Assembly (NCBI GenBank): GCA_902488815.1 | Contig: CABTXP010000051.1 | Location: forward strand, 1-7,679 | Reading direction: 5' to 3' | Source of the DNA: an uncultured Eubacteriales bacterium | GTDB lineage: Bacteria; Bacillota; Clostridia; Tissierellales; Peptoniphilaceae | Length of the DNA stretch: 7,679 nucleotides | Shown here: piece by piece, positions 1 through 5,804 of the stretch | How positions within the stretch are numbered: position 1 is the first letter of the stretch | How the letters are laid out: every line of letters starts with the position of its first letter | The notes under the pieces: model-generated | Told to the model about the DNA's origin: nothing | The model's input: only the letters and a program-made list of their open reading frames with translations | The model's database searches: none | Translations under genes and position numbers: made by a program

Positions 1-21
1 AGACGTGTGCTCTTCCGATCT
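1..21 (+). other. Illumina TruSeq adapter remnant (not genomic)
   Basis: The first 21 bases, ending in GCTCTTCCGATCT, match the 3' end of the standard TruSeq read-2 adapter as I recall it. Protein homology becomes continuous right after it: codons from base 24 read S-D-V-M-M-I-V, the usual core of an LCP domain. The junction therefore falls at base 21/22. This is a contig-end artefact and should be masked. Confidence 0.96.
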
Positions 22-728
22 GTAGTGACGTAATGATGATTGTTTCATTAGATCCGCAAACTAAGAAAGCCAATGTTATTTCGATACCGAGGGACACGAG
101 AGTTAAAATATCAGGCAGAAAAAATTATCAAAAAATTAACGCCGCGTATGCATTTGGAGGCAAGGAACTTACTTTAAAGACGGTTAATGAAGTCTTCGGA
201 CTTAATTTAGATAAATATGTATTGGTGGACTATGACGTTGTAAGACGTGTAGTCGATAAATTAGGCGGAGTTAAAGTAGATGTGCCTATAGATATGAAGT
301 ACACAGATGAGTGGGATGACCCGCCGCTAATCATTGATATAAAACAGGGGGAACAAGTCTTAGACGGAGATACGGCGGTTAAATTTCTTCGCTTCAGAAA
401 GAACAGTGACGGATCCGGATATAAGAACCAAGACTTGGAAAGGGTAGATTCTCAAAAGATGTTTGTGGCTGCTGTACTTGATAAAATTACAAGCCCAAAA
501 GGTCTTTTAAAGATACCTGCTTTAATTAACATTTACGAAAAGAACGTAGATACAAATATTCCGGCAGAAGACTTGCTAAGTTTTTTCAATATAATTAGAA
601 AATCGGAAGATGAAAAGATGCAAGGGTATACTTTACCCGGAGGTGCCAAGTACATTAACAAAGTATCTTATTTTATATTTGATGAAAATGAAACAAATGT
701 ATTATTTAAGACGCTTAATATTAAATAA
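22..728 (+). CDS. LytR-CpsA-Psr (LCP) family cell-wall polymer transferase, 5' partial
   Basis: LCP proteins are membrane-anchored, extracellular phosphotransferases that move glycopolymers such as teichoic acid or capsule from undecaprenyl pyrophosphate onto peptidoglycan. The visible 234 codons (frame starts at base 24) cover most of the LCP domain. Visible motifs are SDVMMIVSLDP, SIPRDTRV with its conserved arginines, KINAAYAFGG, a VDKLGGVKVDVP strand, the G-Q-x-L-D-G turn, and FLRFR followed by DLERVDSQK. The cytoplasmic N-terminus and the single membrane anchor are missing because the contig ends here. Bases 22-23 (GT) would complete a CGT arginine codon, as expected in an R-S-D-T/V-MM motif. 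The ATG at base 33 is internal and not the start. The stop is TAA, nine bases before rsfS. LCP genes often sit beside nadD-yqeK-rsfS in clostridia, which fits. The exact polymer substrate cannot be told. Confidence 0.93.
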
Positions 729-737
729 GGAGGCAAA

Positions 738-1085
738 ATGGATTTAAAAGAAAAAATTGAAGTTATCAAAAGTGCTGCGGAAGAAAAGCTTGCAACTGAC
801 ATTGATGTATTAGACATAAGAGAAAGAAACGGAATTTGTGACTATTTTATCATCATGAGCGGAAGTTCCCCGAGACAAGTTGAAACTATTGCCGACTATA
901 TTGAAGAACAAATGGATAAGCAAGGTGAAGAATTGCTTCATGAGGAAGGGAAAAATACTAACAGATGGATTATCTTGGACTACAACGAAGTAATAGTTCA
1001 TGTATTTCATAACGAAGAAAGAGAATACTACAACTTGGAAAGATTGTGGACAGACTCACAGACGCTAAGAGAGGGAAAAAAGTAA
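738..1085 (+). CDS. rsfS: Ribosomal silencing factor RsfS (Iojap/YbeB family)
   Basis: RsfS is a small cytoplasmic protein that binds L14 on the 50S subunit and blocks joining with 30S, lowering translation when nutrients are short. The 115-residue length is typical. Family motifs are visible: CDYFIIMSG with S-S-x-R-Q-V at about 34-48, an E-G-K-N-x-x-R-W-I-I-L-D-Y block at about 70-82, and VIVHVF followed by REYYNLERLW near the C-terminus. The ATG follows a clear AGGAGG site (starting at 729) and the gene lies nine bases after the LCP gene, so the two are probably co-transcribed. The final TAA shares its last A with the ridA start codon, which implies translational coupling. The family assignment is firm. 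Confidence 0.96.
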   Translation: MDLKEKIEVIKSAAEEKLATDIDVLDIRERNGICDYFIIMSGSSPRQVETIADYIEEQMDKQGEELLHEEGKNTNRWIILDYNEVIVHVFHNEEREYYNLERLWTDSQTLREGKK

Positions 1086-1471
1086 TGGAATATATAAAGA
1101 CGGACAAAGCACCTAAGGCTGTAGGACCTTACTCACAAGGGGTAGCTATCGGCGGAGATAAAAAATTAATATTTACTTCAGGTCAACTACCGATAGATCC
1201 TGCAACAGGAGAATTAATTACAGACTCAATTGAAAAAGCGACACTTCAATCACTTAAAAACAATTTAGCTGTAATAGAAAAAGCGGGCGGAAGTAAGGAA
1301 ACAATTCTTAAAGTAAATATATTTTTAAAAGATGTAGAAAACTTCCAAAGAGTGAACTCAGTCTATGAAGAATTTTTCGGAGATGTAAAGCCTGCAAGGT
1401 CTTGTGTCGAAGTTGCAAGAATACCGAAGGACGCTCCGATAGAAATTGAATCAATTTCATATGCAAAATAA
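1085..1471 (+). CDS. ridA: RidA family reactive enamine/imine deaminase
   Basis: RidA (YjgF/YER057c/UK114) hydrolyses reactive 2-aminoacrylate and related enamines released by PLP enzymes, protecting the cell from their damage. It works as a cytoplasmic homotrimer. The start chosen is the ATG at 1085, which overlaps the rsfS stop (TAATG) and gives 128 residues beginning MEYIKTDKAPKAVGPYSQG, the normal family N-terminus. A longer reading from 1046 would only add out-of-frame rsfS sequence. A purine-rich GAGAGGG lies upstream as ribosome binding site. The signature ARSCVEVARIPKDAPIEIE holds an arginine at residue 105 and a glutamate at 120, matching the substrate-binding Arg105 and active-site Glu120 of E. 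coli RidA. A terminator follows directly, making this the last gene of the LCP-rsfS-ridA group. Confidence 0.95.
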   Translation: MEYIKTDKAPKAVGPYSQGVAIGGDKKLIFTSGQLPIDPATGELITDSIEKATLQSLKNNLAVIEKAGGSKETILKVNIFLKDVENFQRVNSVYEEFFGDVKPARSCVEVARIPKDAPIEIESISYAK

Positions 1472-1474
1472 CTT

Positions 1475-1499
1475 AAACCACCTATATGGTGGTTTTTTT
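1475..1499 (+). terminator. Intrinsic terminator after ridA
   Basis: A perfect 8-bp stem, AAACCACC (1475-1482) with GGTGGTTT (1488-1495), encloses a 5-base TATAT loop and runs into seven T residues (1493-1499). It begins three bases after the ridA stop and ends the upstream group. The reverse strand lacks a comparable T-run, so it looks unidirectional. Confidence 0.88.
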
Positions 1500-1533
1500 G
1501 CGGCATATTTTATATAATTTAGTTGGTGGTTGT

Positions 1534-2115
1534 ATGGATTTAAACAGAATTAAAAAATATATACCGACAGTTATATTAACCATAGGACTTTTATTTTTTG
1601 CGAGTAAATACTATGAGACCAAGACGGAGCCGCAATTGCCTTTTGCACAACTTGTAGGGACTGACAATAACTCTGACGTTGAGGTGAAAGACGAAAGAGA
1701 ACCTAAGACAATATTGGTTCAAGTGGCAGGTGCCGCCGTTAACACAGGCATTGTTGAGTTAAAAGAAGGTGACAGAGTTAAAGATGCAATAGATGCGGCA
1801 GGAGGAGTACTTTCCGACGCCGATGTTGACAGCTTAAACTTGGCGCGTAAAGTCAAAGACGAAGAAAAAATATACATACCTAAGGTTGGAGAAATAGTTG
1901 AGACACATACTGCCGTTTCAAATGAACTTATAAACATAAACAAGGCAAGTTCCGGAGAGTTGCAAAATATACCGGGCATAGGACCGAAGACGGCAGACAA
2001 AATAGTTAGATACAGAGAGGGTAATCCCTTTGTAAGTATAGAAGACATAAAAAATGTACCGGGGATTGGAGAAAAAAAGTTTGAAGAGATAAAAGACTTC
2101 ATAACTTGTGACTAA
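1534..2115 (+). CDS. comEA: ComEA family DNA-uptake receptor (SLBB plus helix-hairpin-helix)
   Basis: ComEA is a membrane-anchored, outward-facing DNA-binding protein that captures double-stranded DNA for transformation and passes it to the ComEC channel. The 193 residues show, in order: a single N-terminal membrane segment (about 9-24) after a positively charged start; a variable linker; an SLBB domain (about 60-119, starting ILVQVAGAAVNTGIV); and a C-terminal tandem helix-hairpin-helix domain (about 132-191) with two PGIG hairpins at about 147-150 and 176-179. The ATG at 1534 is chosen because the membrane segment then starts at a normal distance and a GGTGG site precedes it. An earlier in-frame ATG at 1486 lies inside the terminator hairpin. 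No comEB or comEC follows; the next gene is rpsB. A TATAAT at 1513-1518 could be its promoter, but no good -35 element is seen. Confidence 0.92.
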   Translation: MDLNRIKKYIPTVILTIGLLFFASKYYETKTEPQLPFAQLVGTDNNSDVEVKDEREPKTILVQVAGAAVNTGIVELKEGDRVKDAIDAAGGVLSDADVDSLNLARKVKDEEKIYIPKVGEIVETHTAVSNELININKASSGELQNIPGIGPKTADKIVRYREGNPFVSIEDIKNVPGIGEKKFEEIKDFITCD

Positions 2116-2120
2116 AGTAA

Positions 2121-2149
2121 TTGACTATAATGGCCAAAGATGATAGACT
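2121..2149 (+). promoter_or_regulatory. Candidate promoter for rpsB
   Basis: TTGACT (2121-2126) is separated by exactly 17 bases from TAGACT (2144-2149), giving 5/6 and 4/6 matches to the sigma-A consensus. An alternative -10, TATAAT followed by GG (2126-2131), overlaps it but has no good -35 at the right distance. Either would start a leader of roughly 90-110 bases ahead of rpsB. A promoter is expected here from context, but AT-rich DNA yields such matches by chance. Confidence 0.4.
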
Positions 2150-2245
2150 ACTTACGGTACAAATACACACATTACTTGATTGCAATCGTGTTGCTTTTAG
2201 TTCGACTGCAAAAAGAGAGTGATGGAGGAAAAAACAGGAGGAAAT
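2150..2245 (+). promoter_or_regulatory. rpsB 5' leader with competing short stems
   Basis: This non-coding leader ends in an AGGAGG ribosome binding site (2236-2241) four bases before the rpsB ATG. It holds a TTGC (2191-2194) that can pair either with GCAA at 2182-2185 or with GCAA at 2208-2211. The second pairing can be extended by AGT/ACT around a TCG loop, with a four-T bulge. This might be an autoregulatory element, as S2 represses its own mRNA in E. coli, but the stems are short and I recognise no known leader family. Confidence 0.3.
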
Positions 2246-3049
2246 ATGTCAGTAATATCAATGAAAAACTTACTGGAAGCCGGAGTACACTTCGGTCACC
2301 AAACAAGAAGATGGAACCCGAAAATGGCTAAGTTCATTTTCACAGAGAGAAACGGTATCTACATTATCGATTTACAAAAAACTGTAAAAAAAGTAGAAGA
2401 AGCTTATGATTTTGTAAGAGAACTTACAGAAGAAGGCGGCACAATTCTCTTTGTTGGAACTAAAAAACAAGCACAAGACGCTGTTGAAAAAGAAGCTAAG
2501 AAGTGCGGTATGCCATACATTAACCAAAGATGGTTGGGTGGACTTCTAACAAACTACAAGACAATCAGAAAGAGAATCGACAGATTATTCGAACTTGAAG
2601 AAATGGAAAGCGACGGAACATTTGAAGTCCTTCCAAAGAAAGAAGTTATAGAATTAAAGCATGAAATTGAAAGACTTGAAAAATTCTTAGGTGGAATTAA
2701 GAATATGGACGGTATGCCTGATGCTTTATTTATAGTTGATCCTAAGAAAGAAAGAATAGCTGTAAAAGAAGCTGAAATATTAGGAATACCTGTTGTGGGA
2801 ATTGTTGACACAAACTGTGACCCTGATGAATTGGATTACCCAATTCCGGGCAACGACGACGCAATAAGAGCGGTAAAATTAATAACTGAAACAATAGCAA
2901 ATGCAGTTTTAGAAGGAAAACAAGGCACACAACTTGAAGATCACACTGAAGAAGCTGCTGAAGAAGTGGAAGAATTTGAAACTCAAGAAGAACTTGAAAA
3001 AGCACTTAACGGTGAAGAATCTGAAGAAGAGTCCACTGAAGAAGAGTAA
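2246..3049 (+). CDS. rpsB: 30S ribosomal protein S2
   Basis: S2 binds late to the 30S subunit between head and body and is needed for S1-dependent or mRNA-binding functions. The protein is 267 residues from the ATG at 2246, which is preceded by AGGAGG; the family start VISMKNLLEAGVHFGHQTRRWNPKM fits this choice rather than in-frame ATGs 24-27 bases upstream. The classic motifs are present: the GVHFGHQ start, FVGTKKQA at about 69-76, NQRWLGG at about 93-99, the central coiled coil at about 105-150, and the C-terminal signature GIVDTNCDPDELDYPIPGNDDAIRA at about 185-209. After residue 224 there is a tail of about 40 residues that is half glutamate or aspartate, longer than the roughly 230-245 residues of many S2 proteins. 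It heads the conserved rpsB-tsf-pyrH-frr block. Confidence 0.98.
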   Translation: MSVISMKNLLEAGVHFGHQTRRWNPKMAKFIFTERNGIYIIDLQKTVKKVEEAYDFVRELTEEGGTILFVGTKKQAQDAVEKEAKKCGMPYINQRWLGGLLTNYKTIRKRIDRLFELEEMESDGTFEVLPKKEVIELKHEIERLEKFLGGIKNMDGMPDALFIVDPKKERIAVKEAEILGIPVVGIVDTNCDPDELDYPIPGNDDAIRAVKLITETIANAVLEGKQGTQLEDHTEEAAEEVEEFETQEELEKALNGEESEEESTEEE

Positions 3050-3063
3050 GAGATATAGTATGT

Positions 3064-3095
3064 AATAAGAGTTCTTGAGTGAACTCTTATTTTTT
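3064..3095 (+). terminator. Terminator hairpin between rpsB and tsf (likely attenuator)
   Basis: A perfect 11-bp stem, AATAAGAGTTC (3064-3074) with GAACTCTTATT (3081-3091), has a 6-base loop and runs into six T residues (3090-3095). The tsf ribosome binding site AGGAGGG starts on the next base, so no promoter fits between hairpin and tsf. Partial readthrough would set EF-Ts below or apart from S2. Confidence 0.88.
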
Positions 3096-3109
3096 AGGAG
3101 GGTATAAAC

Positions 3110-3760
3110 ATGGCAAATATTACAGCACAAATGGTTAAAGAATTAAGAGAAAAATCCGGCGCAGGAATGATGGACTGCAAAAAAGCACTTGAATCAACAG
3201 GTGGAGATTTAGACAAGGCAATGGATTTTCTTAGAGAAAAAGGAATTGCTTCAGTAGCTAAAAAATCATCCAGAATTGCATCTGAAGGTTTAGTTGATGC
3301 TTACATTCACGGCGGAAGAATCGGCGTTATCATTGAAGTAAACTCCGAAACAGACTTCGTTGCTAAAAACGATGACTTTAAAGCTTTTGTAAGAGATATG
3401 GCAATGCAAGTTGCAGCTGTAAGTCCGAAATACGTTACAAGAGACGAAGTTCCTCAAGAAATGGTTGAACACGAAAAATCAATTTTACGTGAACAAGCTT
3501 TAAACGAAGGTAAACCTGAAAAAATCGTTGAAAAAATGGTAGAAGGACGTCTTGAAAAGTTTTTTGAAGAAATAGTTCTTTTAGACCAAAAATTTATTAA
3601 AGACTCAGATTTAAAAGTACAAGATGTACTAAACAATTTAATTGCAAAAATTGGAGAAAATATTAAAATCAGAAGATTTACAAGATACGAAGTAGGCGAA
3701 GGCTTAGAAAAGAGAAACGAAGATTTTGCCGAAGAAGTAAGAAAACAAATGGGTCAATAA
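3110..3760 (+). CDS. tsf: Translation elongation factor Ts, short form
   Basis: EF-Ts is the nucleotide exchange factor that releases GDP from EF-Tu. Domains in order: an N-terminal UBA-like helical domain (about 1-55) holding the first family signature LREKSGAGMMDCKKAL; the core with the second signature EVNSETDFVAKN, in which TDFV (81-84) inserts near the EF-Tu Mg site; then helical sequence and a final strand region IGENIKIRRFTRYEVGEG. At 216 residues it is shorter than the roughly 280-295 of E. coli and B. subtilis, and closer to the short forms such as that of Thermus (196), which have a reduced core domain. No frameshift is apparent; the C-terminus is natural. A strong AGGAGGG lies seven bases before the ATG. 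Confidence 0.97.
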   Translation: MANITAQMVKELREKSGAGMMDCKKALESTGGDLDKAMDFLREKGIASVAKKSSRIASEGLVDAYIHGGRIGVIIEVNSETDFVAKNDDFKAFVRDMAMQVAAVSPKYVTRDEVPQEMVEHEKSILREQALNEGKPEKIVEKMVEGRLEKFFEEIVLLDQKFIKDSDLKVQDVLNNLIAKIGENIKIRRFTRYEVGEGLEKRNEDFAEEVRKQMGQ

Positions 3761-3766
3761 AACGCT

Positions 3767-4474
3767 ATGAATCCTAAATACACCAGAGTAATTTTAAAAT
3801 TAAGCGGCGAAGCTTTGGCGGGTGATAAGCATGTGGGAATTGACATGAATACCGTTAAGGTAATTGCTGAAAAAGTTAAAGCAATAAAAGAACTTGGAGT
3901 TGAAGTTGGAGTAGTCGTTGGAGGCGGAAACTTTTGGAGAGGAAGAGACGCTACAGGGATGGAAAGAGCGACTTCTGACTACATGGGTATGCTTGGCACT
4001 GTAATGAACTCATTGGCATTTCAAGATGCTTTGGAATCCATGGGGGTAGATAGCAGAGTTATGACTGCAATTGAAATGAAAGAAGTTGCTGAACCATACA
4101 TCAGAAGGAGAGCAATACGACACCTTGAAAAGGGAAGAGTTGTCATCTTCTCAGCAGGTATAGGAGCTCCATATTTTTCAACAGATACTACTGCAGCTTT
4201 AAGAGCATTGGAGACAAATGCGGAAGTTATTTTGGCTGCAAAAAAAGGTGTAGATGGAATTTATGACGCAGATCCTAAAATGGAAAAGGACGCCAAGAGA
4301 TATTCAGAGCTTTCATATCATAAGATACTTTCGGATCAGCTTAAGGTCATGGATTCAACGGCGATATCCTTGTGTATGGAAAATAATATTCCTCTAATTG
4401 TCTTTGGAATTGATGAACCAAGTACAATAATAGACGTGGTAGAAGGTAAAAACTTAGGTACAATTGTGAAGTAG
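3767..4474 (+). CDS. pyrH: Uridylate kinase (UMP kinase)
   Basis: PyrH phosphorylates UMP to UDP with ATP, the committed step toward UTP and CTP, as a cytoplasmic homohexamer of the amino-acid-kinase fold. The 235-residue protein shows the N-terminal phosphate-binding KLSGEAL (about 11-17), the VVVGGGNFWRG loop (about 49-59), the UMP-contact region SAGIGAPYFSTDTTAALRA, the GVDGIYDADPK nucleotide motif, and the closing MDSTAISLCMENNIPLIVF. The ATG at 3767 is six bases after the tsf stop. No convincing Shine-Dalgarno sequence precedes it: the upstream bases are the end of tsf and AAACGCT. Translation probably depends on ribosomes finishing tsf. The start itself is well supported by family alignment (NPKYTRVILKLSGEAL). 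Confidence 0.97.
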   Translation: MNPKYTRVILKLSGEALAGDKHVGIDMNTVKVIAEKVKAIKELGVEVGVVVGGGNFWRGRDATGMERATSDYMGMLGTVMNSLAFQDALESMGVDSRVMTAIEMKEVAEPYIRRRAIRHLEKGRVVIFSAGIGAPYFSTDTTAALRALETNAEVILAAKKGVDGIYDADPKMEKDAKRYSELSYHKILSDQLKVMDSTAISLCMENNIPLIVFGIDEPSTIIDVVEGKNLGTIVK

Positions 4475-4482
4475 GAGGATTT

Positions 4483-5040
4483 ATGATTAACGACTTAAAA
4501 AAAGCTAATGAAGCCAGAATGAAAAAAACTGTTTCCGTATATGAAGAAAATCTTGGAAACATTAGAGCCGGTAGAGCAAATCCGCAAATATTAAACAATA
4601 TAAGTGTAGATTATTACGGACAAATGACACCTATTAATCAAGTTGCAGGAATATCTGCACCCGAACCGAGACTTATTACAATTGCTCCATGGGATGTAAA
4701 GTTAATCCCTGAAATTGAAAAAGCAATTTTAAGATCAGACTTAGGACTTAATCCTTCAAATGACGGAAAAATTATCAGATTAATTATTCCTCAATTAACT
4801 GAAGAGCGAAGAGTTGAGTTGTCAAGGGTAGTTAAAAAATCCGGTGAAGAAGCTAAAATTGCTATTAGAAATATCAGAAGAGAAATGATTGACGATATTA
4901 AAAAAGCGGAAAAAAATAAAGAAATAACTGAAGATGAAAAGAAAAGTTATGAAGATGAAACACAAAAGCTCACCGATAAATATATAGAAGAAATTGACAG
5001 AGTTACTAAAGTAAAAGAAGAAGAACTTATGGAAATTTAA
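4483..5040 (+). CDS. frr: Ribosome recycling factor
   Basis: RRF works with EF-G after termination to split the 70S ribosome so that subunits can be reused. The protein is 185 residues, the usual family length. The three-helix bundle and small beta domain are recognisable: helix 1 up to the RAGRANP motif (about 28-34), the beta-domain sequence DYYGQMTPINQVA (about 43-55), PSNDGKIIRLIIPQLTEERR (about 91-110), and the long C-terminal helices rich in lysine and glutamate with VKKSGEEAKIAIRNIRR. A clear AGGAGG lies just before the ATG, eight bases after the pyrH stop. A terminator hairpin follows the TAA by two bases, so this is the last gene of the translation block unless transcription reads through. 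Confidence 0.98.
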   Translation: MINDLKKANEARMKKTVSVYEENLGNIRAGRANPQILNNISVDYYGQMTPINQVAGISAPEPRLITIAPWDVKLIPEIEKAILRSDLGLNPSNDGKIIRLIIPQLTEERRVELSRVVKKSGEEAKIAIRNIRREMIDDIKKAEKNKEITEDEKKSYEDETQKLTDKYIEEIDRVTKVKEEELMEI

Positions 5041-5042
5041 TT

Positions 5043-5070
5043 AAAGAGAGGTTGAGCCTCTCTTTTTTTT
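5043..5070 (+). terminator. Terminator hairpin between frr and uppS
   Basis: A perfect 9-bp stem, AAAGAGAGG (5043-5051) with CCTCTCTTT (5057-5065), closes a TTGAG loop and continues into eight T residues (5063-5070). The uppS ribosome binding site GGAGG begins three bases later, leaving no space for a promoter before uppS. Confidence 0.9.
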
Positions 5071-5072
5071 AT

Positions 5073-5077
5073 GGAGG
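5073..5077 (+). promoter_or_regulatory. uppS: Ribosome binding site that sets the uppS start
   Basis: GGAGG lies four bases (AAAA) before a TTG at 5082. The same SD-to-start spacing is seen at rpsB. It favours the TTG over the later in-frame ATG at 5106, which has no SD. A TTG at 5052 is in frame but lies in the terminator loop. Confidence 0.75.
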
Positions 5078-5081
5078 AAAA

Positions 5082-5804
5082 TTGGACTATTTAAATAAAT
5101 TGGACATGGAAAATATTCCAAAGCACATTGCCATTATTATGGACGGCAACGGGAGATGGGCCAATAAAAGAGGACTACCGAGAGTCTTCGGTCATAGAGA
5201 GGGAGCTAACAGAGTTGTAGATATTGTGGAAGCCTCATATGAACTTGGAGTTAAATCGCTGTCTCTATATGCTTTTTCTACAGAAAATTGGAAGAGGCCG
5301 GCTGAAGAAGTAGAAAAAATTATGGAGCTTTTAGTCGTCTTTATAAGAAAATGGTTGGACAGAATAAAGAAAAACAATGTAAAAATAAATGTTATGGGAG
5401 ACATAGAGAGACTACCTGATTGGGCTAAAAAAGAAGTTGACCGTGCGTTGTTAGAAACTTTAAACAATGATAAAATGATACTGAATATTGGCTTGAATTA
5501 TGGCGGGCAAGATGAGATTAAAAGAGCTTGCAAACTTATAGCAACTGACGTCAAAGAAGGAGTTATTGACTTAGATGACGTTGAAGGGAAGTTTGAAGAC
5601 TATCTTTACACCAAAGGTCAAAGCTTTCCCGATCTTATGATTCGTCCTTCAGGAGAACTTAGAGTTTCCAACTTTATGTTGTATCAATTGGCTTACAGTG
5701 AGTTCTGGTTTTCAGACGTGCTTTGGCCTGACTTTAAAAAAGAAGTTCTCTATCAAGCGATATTTGACTATCAAAATAGAAATAGAAGGTTTGGTGGATT
5801 ATAG
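5082..5804 (+). CDS. uppS: Undecaprenyl diphosphate synthase (cis-prenyltransferase)
   Basis: UppS condenses farnesyl diphosphate with eight isopentenyl diphosphates in cis, giving C55-PP, the precursor of the lipid carrier for peptidoglycan and wall polymers. From the TTG at 5082 the protein has 240 residues. It shows the catalytic IAIIMDGNGRWA with the Mg-binding aspartate at 21, GHREG at about 37-41, LYAFSTENWKRP at about 62-73, ILNIGLNYGG at about 133-142, and the diphosphate-binding MIRPSGELRVSNF at about 186-198. The last is usually R-T-S-G-E; proline here is a mild variant. It ends YSEFWFSDVLWPDF and NRRFGGL. The TAG stop shares its G with the cdsA GTG start. Its product is what the LCP protein at the left of the window ultimately uses, through lipid-linked polymers. 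Confidence 0.97.
   Translation: MDYLNKLDMENIPKHIAIIMDGNGRWANKRGLPRVFGHREGANRVVDIVEASYELGVKSLSLYAFSTENWKRPAEEVEKIMELLVVFIRKWLDRIKKNNVKINVMGDIERLPDWAKKEVDRALLETLNNDKMILNIGLNYGGQDEIKRACKLIATDVKEGVIDLDDVEGKFEDYLYTKGQSFPDLMIRPSGELRVSNFMLYQLAYSEFWFSDVLWPDFKKEVLYQAIFDYQNRNRRFGGL

Noticed and set aside
1046..1084. Thirteen-residue upstream extension of RidA
   Set aside because: It lies wholly within the rsfS coding region; family alignment and the TAATG overlap place the start at 1085.
1513..1518. TATAAT as a comEA promoter -10 element
   Set aside because: No -35 hexamer is found 16-18 bases upstream (the region is the terminator T-run side), and it would leave a leader of only about nine bases. 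Possible but not supported enough to list.
1486..1533. Sixteen-residue N-terminal extension of ComEA from the ATG at 1486
   Set aside because: That ATG lies within the ridA terminator hairpin and has no ribosome binding site; the ATG at 1534 gives a normal ComEA N-terminus.
2140..2331. Small 63-residue reading frame ahead of rpsB
   Set aside because: It overlaps rpsB by about 86 bases in another frame, lacks a ribosome binding site and has no recognisable domain; the overlap is better explained as chance.
2742..3130. Reverse-strand reading frames opposite the rpsB tail
   Set aside because: Their leucine- and phenylalanine-rich sequences are the antisense of the glutamate/lysine-rich S2 tail; no ribosome binding sites or family features.
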